Shown in pieces: positions 1-31,500 of a stretch of DNA of 64,000 nucleotides. The notes below the pieces were generated by a model. That model searched no databases and was not told the DNA's origin. It saw only the letters and a list, made by a program, of their open reading frames with translations. Position numbers and translations under genes: made by a program. Within the stretch, counting starts at the first letter, position 1, and each line of letters begins with the position of its first letter. This DNA is from Amoebidium appalachense (lineage: Eukaryota > Ichthyosporea), in the NCBI GenBank assembly GCA_963693365.1, contig CAVNZM010000013.1:9052001-9116000 (forward strand), written 5' to 3'.

Positions 1-1078
1 ATCTAGGAGAGTGGCGTTCCTTTTTGGACCTTTTGGCAATACATAAAAACCTTGAAAGAAAAGCAAAGCCTTACCGGGCTAAAGTGTTTGGTGACATTAA
101 CCAAAAACGGCATTGTATAATTGGTGCATTGTAAGTTAGACCACCTGTAGACAATTCTAGATTGCTGATTAGCTATCGGGATTTTAATTGAATTAAATCA
201 TAGAAAACGCAGGCGCATGGATCTATAAAACTGTGATCGTCTGCCAATCACCTATTGTACCGAGATCTGGCCAGATCGATGTATTCCGCATCGTGACACT
301 ATTGCACGAGATCGCCATCGATCGAAGATACCATATAGTTCTGGGGGTTTACGCTGTTTATTCGAGGCAAAGAGAGACCAGTCTCAGGTATGGGGGGTTT
401 TTGCTCGGAATATCCCCTCAGCGGTATATCATGATCACGTACATAGATGTCGGGTGATGAGGCGAGCGAAGCGAGAGCCGCGCCGGGGCGAACGCGCAAG
501 CGAGGCTCGGCAGTGAGCCCGGACGACCGAGGCTGGGCCCACGGCGAAATGGCGTAGCCATTGAGCCCATTTATGATCAGGGCGAAACTCTAGCGAAAGA
601 AGACCAAAAGCACTTGCACAATAGCGAAAGAAGACCAAAAGCACTTGCACAAAACGAGTTGTGTGTAGGCAAGTCTTACATCAGATACCCTTCCTTGTGC
701 CATTGTGAAGGCTACACGTGAATAAGAGGTATCAGCGCACTAACCAACTAATTAGAGGCAAAGGGTTACCACGCCGCAGCAAAGCCTAGTTGGTTGATAG
801 CCCCTCTGCGGGTCAAGTAAACATAGGCCATAGACACGTAGATTACACGCACACAGAAAGCACGCACATACACGCGCAACTTCGGCGGCCGGCAAACACA
901 CAGGGTATGCTATAAAAATACACACAGTACGCAGGCAGCACACGCACAGGGTTCACAGTTACGAAATACACACACGGCACACACAGGCCACGGGCAGGCT
1001 ACCCACACGGACCCCACACACCAGGAGGCTGCCCTCCTCGCCTTCACGCACCATGGCCAGGTGACCACACCCTCCACC
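1..1078. other. left flank, no gene recognised
   Basis: No coding exon could be supported here. The first 480 bases are unremarkable mixed-composition DNA, 480-560 is locally GC-rich, and from about 840 the sequence turns into the CA-rich low-complexity DNA typical of the rest of the window. Short open frames exist on both strands but show no codon bias or recognisable motif. It may contain the promoter of the gene that starts at 1079; no clear TATA box was identified. Confidence 0.5.
591..652. repeat. 31-bp perfect tandem duplication
   Basis: Two identical adjacent 31-bp copies (591-621 and 622-652), each starting TAGCGAAAGAAGACC. No function is apparent. Confidence 0.9.
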
Positions 1079-5724
<4,646 letters not shown>

Positions 5725-6596
5725 TGCGCCCACCTACGACGTTCTAATGTATACCCCACCCACCACCCTCTATGTATATACCCCACCCACCACCCTCTAT
5801 GTATATACACCACCCACCACCCTCTATGTATATACACCACCCACCACCCTCTATGTATATACACCACCCACCCACATGCACGATCCTTACTAATTGACGG
5901 ACACTTTGCATTCACACGAGTAATTTAACCTCTAGAGGACCGGACTAATTGATTCTACCGGCTGCCGGTAGGGACCTAAACAACTCTATTGCGGCTCAAA
6001 TCACTTTAAAACCCCAAATAAATTGTATATGTCGACAGGTATGTGTCTTACCTACATATGTTTATAGCTGGTTTGGTAAAAATATCATTATTTCATATAC
6101 TTTTGTATCTGCTTCTGGAGCCACCTTCGAGATTTTGGGGAAATCTTGGAGCTGCCATCGAATGTCGACTGATCCGACCAATCATATTTTGCCATTGGCG
6201 TTTTGCTCCAATCAGAAGTTTGCATCGACATCATTTGGATGTCGACATTGACTCGTCAAGCCGGCAAGCACCCTTCGTAGTTACACCATATACAGAGTAT
6301 CGTTATTAAGATAAAGTTCAACTTTTTTTTTGCATAAAACGAAGGATAAAAGTATATTCTAATCTCGTGCAACTTTTATTTGACTAGTCCCTATCAACTT
6401 CATGCTCACATTAGAGCACAAACTGGCTCCTGTCGGTGTCAATCAACTAGATGTCGATGTCGTGGAAATTACGGAACTGAACAGGTTAACCGTCACTTCC
6501 ACCAACGTATACCCAATCCCTCCCCCTCCCCCCCCCCCCCCCCCCCCCCCCCCCCGGGCGAAAGTTTTGTACTTGCAAAACCAATCCTCACAGTGT
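5725..6596. other. spacer between first gene and the cyclase
   Basis: Apart from the minisatellite at 5748-5873 this is non-repetitive, moderately AT-rich DNA. No exon was recognised. A frame open from 6402 runs into the cyclase first exon through a poly-C stretch (6524-6555), so part of it could be 5' UTR or an extended N-terminus. No definite promoter motif seen. Confidence 0.5.
5748..5873. repeat. 28-bp minisatellite, about 4.5 copies
   Basis: Unit ACCACCCTCTATGTATATAC plus CCCACCC, tandem, just 3' of the first gene's likely stop codon. Confidence 0.9.
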
Positions 6597-15994
<9,398 letters not shown>

Positions 15995-16551
15995 CCCAGC
16001 CAGCCTGTGTGAGACTTGTATGAATGAATGATCTGTGGCACCCTGCCCATCCTGATATGCCCATGTGTTTGCAGGCCACTAGGCACGTGACTCAACAGGT
16101 CAGTGTGATGTATATTGTCAAATAAGATGACACCTAGAATTGTTAAAGATTGACGTTCCACAAGTCGCTAAGGCCTAGTTCTTCAATCCATTAGTATCTT
16201 GTATCAAAGTGTACATTGCAGTTTACTGTAGTCAAATAGTTGGGGCTTCATGCATATTCTCAATATGAGATCATAGTGCATTAGCTCTAACATGCCATCT
16301 GTAAGACTTGCTAAGACCTACCCCCTTACATAGTCGATTAGCATAAGATCTCGAGGTGCATACCACACCTGCTGAGATCTGATTGTCTCCATTCCATTGG
16401 CTTTACAGCTCTACCCGATTAATAGTTTATGCCGGCTACCTCTATTATCATCATAGACGCATGTGAGACAACACTGTACATGTACCCACCCAAATGCATG
16501 AAGGCAACAGCAGCCTCTTATTATCTAATATATCATAGCTTGCAAGTTATC

Positions 16552-16552
16552 C

Positions 16553-16602
<50 letters not shown>

Positions 16603-16624
16603 ACCCCCCCAAAAAAAAAAAAAA
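16552..16624. repeat. poly-C / poly-A composite tract
   Basis: About 58 nearly pure C followed by 14 A. Confidence 0.9.
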
Positions 16625-17034
16625 GCGCTCACATCGATTACACTGCCCTATAGTGCCCTTTCTGACCTAGCGGGCTAGTGACTGCTGTGGTGATATCTTT
16701 GCATTTTTGGTTGTTGTGTACGTGTTGCGATGGTGACATGTGATGTACAAAAGGGTCCCCCCCCCCCCCCCCCCCCCCTCCCCGGGCCCTCGCTCTCTCC
16801 CCATTTGGTCCACTATCACCACCACCCGTTAAACGTTTATATCGAGGTGTCGTTTTCAAGTTGGCTCGGAGTACTCCACTGCATCTTGCGGCCTCCACCA
16901 GCGCCATGGCCAGCACTTATGCACATACATGCGTGCACAAACGACCACATACAGTACAGGGGTAGGCCGAATATAAGGTTACAGAGGCCGTCCGCCCTTA
17001 AGATTGTCCGCCAACAAGATTCCATCGACGCCGA

Positions 17035-17205
17035 TTTTGCCAGATTTTTGTACCTTTGCCCGCCGGTGTCCTTTGGTCACTTGTTGTTTATTTTTATTTC
17101 ATCGCTGTGGCTCTTTCGAAGTCGGTTATTTTGGTGGTCATGTAGCCTGTGGCTGCACGTTGCCTTCATATCCACTGGACCACTGATCAATAAATCCCAG
17201 TCAAG
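17035..17205 (+). repeat. dispersed repeat, copy 1
   Basis: Similar to 45885-46010 on the minus strand. Shared words include TGTCCTTTG, TTTATTTTTATTTC, GTAGCCTGTGGCTGCACGTT and GCCTTCAT. Both copies keep an open frame giving similar peptides (LFIFISSLWLF here, FIFISLLWLF there; CSLWLHVAFI in both). It may be a remnant of a coding mobile element; no known domain recognised. Confidence 0.65.
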
Positions 17206-17390
17206 AGAAAAAAAAACTTTTAAGATTGTGCCGACGGGTCTATTTTCGGGACAATCTTATCGCTTATATGGGCAGAGGAGGTGTGGGGGGCATATTTTCA
17301 AGCTGTATGACACCGTAATGGTTCCCCCAAAATGGCTTTTTCAGCGTTTTGTTTAGGCTTCACATTACCTTTGCGATTTTTGCGACCCCC

Positions 17391-17430
<40 letters not shown>

Positions 17431-17528
17431 CCCCCCCCCCCCTCCCCTCCTCCTCCTCAGAGGCCCCGTCCATTACTCCTAACTAACCCACACAAACCGT
17501 GACACACACGCAATCGTGCGCGTGCGCA

Positions 17529-17560
<32 letters not shown>

Positions 17561-17723
17561 GCACATAAGACATGCACATTTAGTGTTCTTACTATCCTGG
17601 TAGGCTACACACACTCGTAGACACAGACACACAACCAACCAGCACCCCCCCCCCCCCCCCCCCCCCCCCCTCCCCCCCCCCCCCCCCCCTCTCCCCTCCA
17701 ATCTTCCCACCATATACACACAG

Positions 17724-17760
<37 letters not shown>

Positions 17761-17799
17761 CTCTCTCTCTTTCTCTCGCTCGCGCTCTCTCTCTCTCCT

Positions 17800-17853
<54 letters not shown>

Positions 17854-18012
17854 ACAACACATACACACTACACCCACGTGCACACACACACACACGCACG
17901 CAAACACGCGCGCGTACGCGTCGACACACACACACAAACACACACACACACACACACACGCGCGCGCACTTGTGATGCAGGCGTGCACATACACAGCTTC
18001 ATTCCGGTTACC

Positions 18013-18056
<44 letters not shown>

Positions 18057-18397
18057 GCTCCCCCCCCCCCTTATTACGGCTACCGTCCCTCCCGCCCCCC
18101 CTCCACCACCATCAAGCGGATCTGTTACCACCCCTTCAAGTTGCAATGATTAGCTAAGCCCCTCCTCCCCCTGTGCCTCACCCCCCCCCCCCCCCCCCCC
18201 CGCCCAAAGGGCTCCCCCACCAAGATTATGGACACGCCCAAAATTTGACCCTCTAATTGAAAATAAGATTGCGTCCCCACCCCCCTAAAAGCGTAGGATC
18301 TTAAGTTGGACGGCCTCTGTACGTGGATTTTCGCCCTCAGGGGGCCAGAATCTTATAATTCTGCAACCCCTAGCCCAACACAATCTTAAATTGATCC

Positions 18398-18400
18398 CCC

Positions 18401-18454
<54 letters not shown>

Positions 18455-18562
18455 ACGGTAAAAAATTGACCGGGTTTCCTCCTCGTGAATTTTTGTTCCT
18501 GATTCTTTCTTTTCTTTTTTCTTTCTTTTTCCTTTTTTTTCCTTCTTACTTTCTTTCTTTCC

Positions 18563-18593
<31 letters not shown>

Positions 18594-18611
18594 TTTTTAA
18601 TTTTTTTTTTT

Positions 18612-18642
<31 letters not shown>

Positions 18643-18648
18643 GGGGGG
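18398..18648. repeat. C-A tract facing a T-G tract
   Basis: C run then A run (18398-18450), 30 bp of unique DNA, then TTTC-type sequence, T runs and a G run (to 18648). This is an imperfect inverted repeat made of homopolymers, like 3158-3723. Confidence 0.9.
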
Positions 18649-20071
18649 CGAGCCCGCTCGCTGTGTCATATGTGCTGCCGATTCTGTACAGAAAAACGCC
18701 TATACTGCAGCTTTTTTGGTGTGCAGAGCCCGTGTGTACATGTGAATTTTGTGTACTTGTTTTGCGGTTTGTGCATGTGTGGCAGGTGGTTGCGTGTGTG
18801 TGGCAGGGTATGTGTGTATGCCTGTGTGTGGTGTGTGTGTGTGGCATGTGTGTGCGTGCGCGCATGCCATGTGTATGTGACGGTGTGTGTGCCACTGTGT
18901 GGGTATGTGTGCTTGTGTGTCACTGTGTGTGCGTGTACGCCAATTTGTGTGTCACAGTGTGTGTTTTGGGGGGGGGGGGGGGGGGGGAGGGGGAGGGTGT
19001 GCGCTTCAGTGTGTGTGTGTGTGTAGTGTATGCTCCTACAAACAAAAGATCGAAACTGGCCCAACAACTTGAAAATAGTCTGCCTGTAGATATCGAAATA
19101 TCGAAAACCTAACCGTTGAACAAGACAGCAGAGAAATAGCAAAATAAAACGTAAATGAAAAGGCACATTTTTTCCAAACAACTAAACGAAGGCAAGGTGA
19201 CATTCAATGTATGCGACATTTATTGCCACAAGGCAGATTTTCGCAAATAATCATTCCACAAACTGCATGCTGGCATGAGGTCATGCGGGATTCGCCGACC
19301 CACCCGTGCATATCTGGAAAAGAAGGATGGAAACTTGCCTCAGTGTACTTGATATGCAATATTTCCGTCTCCCCCCCCCCCCCCCCCCTCTCTCCCCCCC
19401 CCCCCCCCCCCCCCACACACACACAATGTAACACGCACCCCCCGCACCACCCCAGAAAACTGAGGCCCCAAGACTTCAGGGGGGAAGGTTTTTTGTGTAC
19501 ATGTGTTTGGGCGCTCGGTTCGGACCATACCCAACCACGAACAGACAGTGTTCATCAGTGAAGTCGAAAACTTGAACAAATGTTATTCCAAAAAATTTGA
19601 ACAGCGGAACAGGTTCCTTTCAATAACCCAAAACCCCAGAAGCTTCAGTGGGAGTCCGACATGCACTGCCACCATAACTTGAAATATGAATGGAATTCAT
19701 AAAGAAAAAAACTTGTGGCATTGTTGGCTCAGGCTGGCACAGTGCACACACCATGCAAATATGCAGGCCTGTAAAATTGGTCAGCTGAAATCACAAATGT
19801 TAACAGGTTAGCCCTTCGTGCTTGGTGGAATTGTGGCCGAATCATGTGGAGGAGGAGGAGGAGGGGGGGGGGGGGGGAGGGGGGAGGGGCCGGAGGGGAA
19901 GGGGGAGGAAGGGGGGGGCATCACCACCACCACCGTGGGCCACCACCACCAAAATGGGGGGGAAATGATGTGTCAGTGTTGTGTGTGTGTGTGTATGACA
20001 ATCACGGTGTGTGTTTTTGTTTATTATGTGTGATGGTGGTAGTGACGGGGTGGTACGCCGTGTGTGTGTGT

Positions 20072-20102
<31 letters not shown>

Positions 20103-20536
20103 GGGGGGGGGGGGAGGGGGGGGGGGGGGGGGGGGTTTTCAAAAAAAATCTTATTTCTAGACAGGCAGGTCTAGGCCACTAGAATCTTAAATTTTCAAAA
20201 CTTTCTAGGGCTACAATCGTATACAAGGAAAATCTTATATTTAGACAACCAAGCATAGTTAAGCTGCAGTTAATATGTACATGAGACTCCATAATAGTGC
20301 GTATTAGCTATAGCCTCATTAATCATTGAGATAGGGTTATACAGAACATCCCTTTCCCCCTTCCCCCCCCAGCTCTAATATTAGAGACCCGTGTGCACGT
20401 GCCATTACGTAATTAATTACAAGTGTGTTTTCAATTGATTTTTCGTGCGTGCACACGCACACGGCCGACATATATTTGTATACATACATATGTCTGCGTG
20501 TGTATAATGGCATGTGTGCGTGTGTGTGTGTACGGT

Positions 20537-20537
20537 G

Positions 20538-20627
<90 letters not shown>

Positions 20628-20683
20628 CGTGCGCGCGTGCGTGAGTGAGTGAGTGAGTGAGTGAGTGAGTGAGTGAGTGAGTG
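20537..20683. repeat. (TA)n-(GT)n-(GTGA)n compound microsatellite
   Basis: TA at 20537-20563, GT at 20564-20632, then GTGC/GCGC and about ten copies of GTGA to 20683. A G run of about 50 follows at 20720-20772. Confidence 0.95.
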
Positions 20684-20717
20684 TGTGTATGCATGTGTGC
20701 AAGTTTTCAACTCCCCC

Positions 20718-20771
<54 letters not shown>

Positions 20772-20774
<3 letters not shown>

Positions 20775-21038
20775 TTGAATGCGTCAAAAAGTACGAAGTA
20801 CACAAGAACAAACGGATAACACGATGCAGAATGCAAGCCATACATAAAGAGTATGCATAATAAGCAGAGCCCATCCTCAGGGGGGGCCCACGTCATCCAC
20901 AGTACCCGAGTTTCGACCTATTCCCCTCGTTAACGAAACCCAACTCAGATACTGTTTCACTTGAACATGAGTAGGTCACCCGTCTTGATCAGAGACGAGC
21001 AGGGTTGCTTATGCAGGCAAGGGCAGTGGGAAAGGCCG
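20772..21038 (-). repeat. dispersed SINE-like repeat, poly-C 3' end (minus-strand copy)
   Basis: Reverse complement of the copy at 9175-9504. It keeps the end motif (GAATGCGTCAAAAAGTACG as read on plus), the GATGGGCTCTGC block and the AGACGAGCAGGGTTGC block. Its C tail reads as the G run at 20720-20772. Confidence 0.85.
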
Positions 21039-21968
21039 GGGGGGGGGAGGGGGTGGTGGGGGGCCCGGGAGGTAAGGGGGGGAAAAGGGCCTAGTTACAT
21101 GCCGTGGGCGAACAGCGGAGACGGGCATGTATGCATTCCCTACAAATGCTACGTGCAGCTATATATACAAGGCAAATGGGGGGGGGGGGGGGGGGGGGGG
21201 AGGGGGGAAGGGAGGTGTCTTTTTATGAAAAGGGGCGGGGGGAGGGGGGGGGGGTCCACTTCCCGTGAAAAAATATCATGAGTCCATACGCCATCTCAAT
21301 CATGACGGCAAGTCGAATGAAGTATATTCATCTGGTCGTGAAGGCACAAATTAGAGCCATGGCACCGTGGGGGATTAGGCCTCAATTATATACATAAGAC
21401 CTCTGGTAGCTAATATTAATCATCTAATTAACTTTGTTCGCCATCATGCATTCTCATGCCATATATGTCATTTTTAATCTATTAATCCGACCAATCCTAA
21501 GGTACCTATAATTCTAAAAAGCAGGCATGTACATTGTGACCGACCTCCTAAGTCATAATGTAATGGTCAACAGCCATATATAGCCGATGATATGAGACAA
21601 GAAGCATAAGTACTTTAACTAAGGGTAGAGCTCAGCATCACAGTATATTATCATACGAGGGCTTAGATTGGTACATTCACCCACCTAAAATTCAACCCTT
21701 CAGCTACCGATTATATAACAGCTGCATCTCGACGACTAAAAACAGCTTACGGCACATGGTGCTGGGCTTACCTATACGACGGCTCTTCTATGATTGGTGG
21801 GTACACCAAACAAATGCATAAATGTATTCCCGTGCAGACTTGCGTTCATAAACTATCACCCTTTGAACCCACCAATGTAGCACGGTGCATGCTTGGTTCG
21901 GTACGGCAGTAGGGTTGGCCAGTCAGTGCTAATGGGCATGTCTTGTGTGTGTAAGCACAAAGGTAAAC

Positions 21969-21972
<4 letters not shown>

Positions 21973-22047
<75 letters not shown>
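21973..22047. repeat. (GT)n microsatellite
   Basis: About 75 bp of GT, then GC/GT-rich sequence to 22130. Confidence 0.95.
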
Positions 22048-22048
<1 letters not shown>

Positions 22049-22169
22049 CGCGCGTGTGTGCGTGCGCGCGTGTGTGCGTGCGTACGTGTGTGTGTGTGTC
22101 TGTCTGTGTCTGTGTGTGTGTGTGTGTGTGCTCTTAGATAAGGACGATGGGGGTTTGTAAGCTTGCCTT

Positions 22170-25376
<3,207 letters not shown>

Positions 25377-26515
25377 GGCAGCAACAGAGAGAGGCGCTGT
25401 GGTCAAGACGTTGACTGTTCTCTATTCCCTGCAGGCACAGACTGAACACTGAAGTGAGTACTTCAGTACCACTGTTGGACTCTCTGTTGGGTCATAGGCT
25501 GGTTGATGAATGGTCATGAGCATGGTCTGGGGAGATTGTATTTGCCAATCAAATGTGTGTACAGAGTGCAAACTAACCATATATGGCTATTGAGTTGCAG
25601 TCAGTCTAAGCTAGGTTTTGTGTGACGTCATTATTACGATGAACTCTAGTACAAAGTTGCCATAGGACAGGTCAACACAAAACGCCTGTGTACAGACTAA
25701 TTGAGGTCATGCACCAAGTCAAAGTTTCAAGTCAGACCGTCCGTCAGGTAGTGGTCACGGAACAGGCGCATAGCAGTCACTATAAAGTCGTATGTTGTTT
25801 GTCCCGTAGTCGCAATTGCAAAGACGCAACAACTTCATTCCTTTCTAGTGTTATTGGTCGGTGCTGCGCGGCAGCCAGAGCAGCAGTCTACCCCAGCCCT
25901 CGCAGGTCTAGGGGGCACAACCCAGGGTGTGCCTTAGGCCCGCAGCCACCCTGCATAGGCCCCTTCTCGCTGCGGCCCTGCGCCACCAGCCAGGACCATG
26001 GCGGTATGGCCTCCCTTCCTGTTCATATTGCTCGGCTTAGCAATGATCCAGGCCTTGCCACACACCTGCACGCTGCTCTATGCCCTTGCACAACACAGAC
26101 GTGCCCACACAGGTGGAGCATAGGCCACAAAAGTTGCACACAGCTGCTTCTGTAAACGCATGCTCGCTGTTAGGAATTGGAGAGGTTTTTTGCAAGTGTC
26201 TGAGAAGCCAGCCCCTGACCTGCCATTAAATGCATGCTGCGGACGTTACTGATGTTGAATGTTTCCCTTTGCCTGTGTCCTGCACCGTGTTTCTCATCGT
26301 GTACTTGTACCTCGTACCGTGTCCCCCCCCCCCCCCCCTCTTCCATTCGAAGCGCTCCTCCTCTCCCCTCCAGCCTCTTTCTATCATAGTTTCTCAAAGA
26401 AGTCACCCCAATGCTTCAGACGTTTGGGACTTTTTTCAGCGGTTGGTCCGTTTCTTCTTGTATTGTTCTGGGTTTCTAATCCCATTTTTCGTCCTTAGAC
26501 ATTGTACTCGTGCAG

Positions 26516-26555
<40 letters not shown>

Positions 26556-27183
26556 CCTTCCCCTCATCCGTGCTCAACGATTCCCAGCCCCTACCCTAGT
26601 TTTGGCCCTAGCTTCCTCTCCTATCATGAGCACTGGCTTCCTGCCTGCGCCCTGACGATGTCCCCCAGCCCACTCTTCCTCTGTTGCCCTCCTTCACGTT
26701 CACTTCCTCCTTTGCCTTCGTTTCGTCGGTGCTGACCGCTTGTGACTTGAGTCTCTCGTGGCTTTACCTCCCCCCCCTCCCCCCTCCCCCCAACCCTGAA
26801 GGCTTTTCTTCCTGCCACCTTTCCACCGATCTCTTGCTCACAATAGAATGGTTCTGTGCATTATTCTTTTATGTTATTCTGGTCTGTTCTCTGTAAGGTT
26901 AAATGTTGTATGTACATGTGTTCAAATTGAGCCTAAGAGTGTGTGTGTCCATGGGTGTATGTGTGGGTGTATGTGTGTACGTGTGGGTGTGTTTGTGTAT
27001 GTGTCTGTGTGCAGGTGTCTTGGGCGTGCCCTGCCCCTTATTGGTGTCGTCGGGGTTGCTTCTGTGCCACTGTTCTGTTCTGTCTTGATTGTCCTATGGA
27101 CCCGTAAAGTTTTACTGGAGCTTTTATGAACTCAACCCCCCCCCCCCCCCCCCCCTCTCCCACACCCCTTCCATCCCCCTCCT
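25377..27183. other. spacer between acetyltransferase and THOC5
   Basis: Shared 5' region of two divergent genes. No exon recognised. Contains a diverged 3' fragment of the poly-C repeat (about 26236-26335: GAATGTTTCCCTTTGCCTGT, CTGCACCGTG, TTCTCATCGTGTAC, then C run), a C run at 26517-26554, and pyrimidine-rich DNA at 26560-26800. A first non-coding or short coding exon of THOC5 could lie here. Confidence 0.5.
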
Positions 27184-27966
27184 ATGTGCCTGACCCAGCC
27201 AGCCCAGCCACCCTGCTCACCCAGTGCACCCCAGGAGCCTGCCAGCGATGTGCAGGCGCAGTTCCGTGAGCTTGGGGCGCAGTCACGGGCGCGGTTTGAC
27301 AGGGGGCTGGCTGTGATGGCTGCTCAGACAGTAGAAAGGTTTGAGGAGCTGAGGGAGCTGCTGTGGCGGTTCAGCAGCATGCAGAAAGATGTGGACCCCG
27401 CAGCTACGGTGTGTGTGTCGGCACACAGTGTGCCTACTCCCCCCCCCCCCCCATCACCTTGTTAGAGCTGGGTCGCAGTGTCTCCCCCCCCCCCCCCCCC
27501 CTCTCCCCCCCTCCCCCCCTCCCCTCCCCCCCCTTCCCCCCCAGAGGTGTCCTTTCAGGACAGACCACTTTGCGGAGACCGCTTTACTTCCATGCAACCG
27601 GGCATGGTTGCTCTGTGTCGTGCATCTGTAAGCACATACACATTTTTCGCTGCACTGCTTAGTTTGCACACACACCGTTTTGCTCACCTTGCTTGCATCA
27701 GCAACCCTGCTCGTCTTTGATCAAGACGGGTTGACCCTCCCAAGTTCAGTTGATGCTGCTGTCTGAGTTGGAGAGTCGTATATACGCGGGCTAAGGGGTC
27801 GAAACTCAGACGCAATTGATGACTTGGGCCCTCCCTGAGGATGGGCTCTGCTTATGACGCATACTGTGCGCATGGCTGATGTTGCATACTTGAATGTTTG
27901 CCTTTGCATGTGTCCTGCACCATGCTTCTCATCGTGTATGCGTACTTCGTACCGTGTTCCGCATTC

Positions 27967-27997
<31 letters not shown>

Positions 27998-28537
27998 GCG
28001 AACTAGGTCACACTCGGTGTACCAGCTGCCCCCTTTCCTGACGGTTTGCACTCAATGTACCCCCTCTTTCCCCGTTACCCTCCCCCCGTCCCCCCATAAT
28101 GGGTAATACTCAGTGTGTGAGCCTCCCTGTCTCCCCGATTGTTTGCATTTGATGTACCCTCTCCTGTGCTCTCCCGGCTGCTTTTCCATTCCGAAGCCAG
28201 CAGTATCCCTTCCACTTATTCCCCCCCCAGAAGCAGGCCGTGTGGGACGAGCATGTGCGTGCCGTGGTGCTGCTGCAGGAGCTCAGGCGCCTCAACAGGA
28301 AGATGCACGTGGCCCCCCTGGACCTGATGGTATGTAGACCCCACCCCCCGTATCAGGCACCATGCAGCATGCTGCATAGGGCTACTGCGTGAGGGTTTAT
28401 TTGGGAGGTGGTGGTGGTGGTGGGGTGGTTGAGAGAGTTGGTGTGATAGAAAGGAGACATCGTGTGATGGCCAGAGCGCGGGCGTAGCCCGCACCCCCTA
28501 ATAATGTGCATGCCCTTTGCAACGAAGTTCCCGTTGT

Positions 28538-28571
<34 letters not shown>

Positions 28572-31500
28572 AGGATGGGCTCTGCTTATTATGCATACTC
28601 TTTATGTATGGCTTGCATTCTGCATCGTGTTATCCGTTTGTTCTAGTGTACTTCGTACTTTTTGACGCCTTCAAACCCCCCTCTCCCCCCGGGCGCTCCC
28701 AGACGGCTGATGACTGCATGCTCTCAGCCCAAATCTCTCACGTTCCCCTCCCCCCTCACCTGCACACAAAAACACTCGCTCCTAGCAACATCAAATGCTT
28801 ACAAATCTCCCACCTCACCCTGCCACGCACAAACCGCCTCTGTACACACCCACCCAGCACGCACATGCTGGAAGTCTGTTGCACAAACCTTGCTGTCCCA
28901 CCCACCCACCCCACCACCCACGGACTAACCCATCCTCCCCCACAGTCGCCTGTGGGCAGGGCACGGGAGCATGCGGACCTGACCACACTGACGTACCAAG
29001 ACAAGCTGTACCTTAAACACTACATCCAGGCCCTGATAAGAGCAGAGAGGGAGGACGGGTACGTGTAGTGGTCTGATGTTGTAGTGGGGGGGGGGGGAAT
29101 GGGTGAGACAGAGAGGTGGCTGCCGATGCTCTGACAGACTGAGGCTGGAGATGCATGGCAGGCACATGGACAGCAGGGCAGGACATAAGGGCTGCAGTGA
29201 GCAGGGCACAGGGTGTGGTCTGGGTGTGTGCCCATGCCCCTGCTCCCTGTGGTCGGGGCATGCAGATAGCAGCGCACTAGTCCTGAATTACATCCGTGCA
29301 CAACCCTGCCACACATGCGTAAGCGTGCTTCACGTAAACAAGACCCCTCCCCCCCCCCCCCCCCCCTCCCTTTTCGTGCACCGGTTGCAGCCCATGTGCC
29401 CACCAACCCCCCCTGTGCCAGTATGGCCACCAACGCCCTACCCTCCCAGCACCAACGAGCACAGGGCGCTGCTAGCGCATATGCCGCCAGAGGAGGACTT
29501 CCTGAGGGACATGCAGCAGAGGGGTGTGCCCATGGATGACGTCACCAGCAACCCTCACGAGCTCATGCTCAAACGGCTGGAGCACGAGACCAGCCAGAGG
29601 AGAGAGTAGGGGCCCTTGCCTGCTTGCTGCTGCCCTCTAGTGCATGCTGGCCCCTGTTAGCAGCGGGTTCCTTTTTCTCCTGTAAGAAGGTGCCCATCTT
29701 TTTATCCCATGTTAAAGGTGCCCTACTTTCTATTCCATGTTAACGGTGCCCATTTTTCTATCCCATGTTAAAGGTGCCCATTTTTCTATCCCATGTTAAA
29801 GGTGTCCATCTTTTTATCCCATGTTAGAGGCCTCAATTCCCTCTTCGTGTCCACCCCCTCTCCCTGCTAGCCATGCAGCATGCACCCCCCAAGCTGCGAC
29901 TGTGCTTTTTCTGGACTGGCCTGATTGGTTTTCACGGGCTATGGCCTGCTGTATGCAGGCAGCGGTAGTGCCGTGGTAGCAGCTGATTGGAGGGTTGGGA
30001 TGTGTAGCAGCTGATTGGAGGGTTGGGCTGTGTAGCAGCTGATTGGAGGATTGGGCTGTGTAGCGGCTGATTGGAGCGTTGGGCTGTGTAGCAGCTGATT
30101 TCACGGTTGGGGTGTGGTGATCAGTAACATGCCACCTGTCCTTTTAGGCTGATGCACCGGGCGGAGGAGCTGTCGCGGCGGCTGGATGTGATTGTGGCCA
30201 TCAGCGACAGCAAGGCAAAGACCCTGGCCGGCCTGGAGCCGAAGGTCGACAGCCTGCTGGCCGTACGTGCCCCCCTGAAGGACACATGCACGGCACACAT
30301 GCAGCACACATGCAGCATACACATGCACGGCACACATGCAGCACACATGCAGCATACACATGCACGGCACACATGCAGCACACATGCAGCATACACATGC
30401 ACGGCACACATGCAGCACAAAACCCTAACCCACACACTGCTTTGTACGAGCATGCACACACACACTGCTTTGTAGGAGCATGCACACACACACTGCTTTG
30501 TAGGAGCATGCACACACACACTGCTTTGTAGGAGCATGCACACACACACTGCTTTGTAGGAGCATGCACACACACTGCTTTGTAGGAGCATGCACACACA
30601 CACTGCTTTGTAGGAGCATGCACACACACACTGCTTTGTAGGAGCATGCACACACACACTGCTTTGTAGGAGCATGCACACACACACTGCTTTGTAGGAG
30701 CATGCACACACACACTGCTTTGCAGGAGCATGCACACACACACTGCTTTGCAGGAGCATGCACACACACACTGCTTTGCAGGAGCATGCACACACACACT
30801 GCTTTGCAGGAGCATGCACACACACACTGCTTTGTAGGAGCATGCACACACACACTGCTTTGTAGGAGCATGCACACACACACTGCTTTGTAGGAGCATA
30901 CACACACACACTGCTTTGTACGAGCATGCACACACACACTGCTTTGTACGAGCATGCACACACACACTGCTTTGTACGAGCATGCACACACACACTGCTT
31001 TGTACGAGCATGCACACACACACTGCTTTGTACGAGCATGCACACACACACTGCTTTGTACGAGCATGCACACACACACTGCTTTGTACGAGCATGCACA
31101 CACACACTGCTTTGTACGAGCATGCACACACACACTGCTTTGTACGAGCATGCACACACACACTGCTTTGTACGAGCATGCACACACACACTGCTTTGTA
31201 CGAGCATGCACACACACACTGCTTTGCACGAGCATGCACACACACACTGCTGTGCAGGAGCATGCACACACACACTGCTTTGCACGAGCATGCACACACA
31301 CACTGCTTTGTACGAGCATGCACACACACACTGCTTTGTAGGAGCATGCACACACACACTGCTTTGTACGAGCATGCACACACACACTGCTTTGTACGAG
31401 CATGCACACACACACTGCTTTGTACGAGCATGCACACACACACTGCTTTGCAGGAGCATGCACACACACACTGCTTTGTACGAGCATGCACACACACACT

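Larger units (their letters stand above)
15995..22169. other. 6.2-kb spacer, no gene recognised
   Basis: Lies between the cyclase stop and the 3' end of the convergent acetyltransferase gene. It holds poly-C/poly-A composites (16552-16624, 18398-18450), T-rich/poly-G (18478-18648), C-rich and CA/CT microsatellites (17400-18060), poly-G (19862-20135), (TA)n-(GT)n-(GTGA)n at 20537-20683, a minus-strand copy of the poly-C repeat at 20772-21038, and unique AT-rich DNA at 21280-21860. Several open frames, for example 19211-19561, contain no recognisable domain and cross homopolymers, so I do not call them. Confidence 0.6.

Noticed and set aside
768-815. Possible tRNA (GCCTAGTTGGTTGATAGC resembles a D arm)
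   Set aside because: No acceptor stem, anticodon stem or TTCGA arm at the right spacing.
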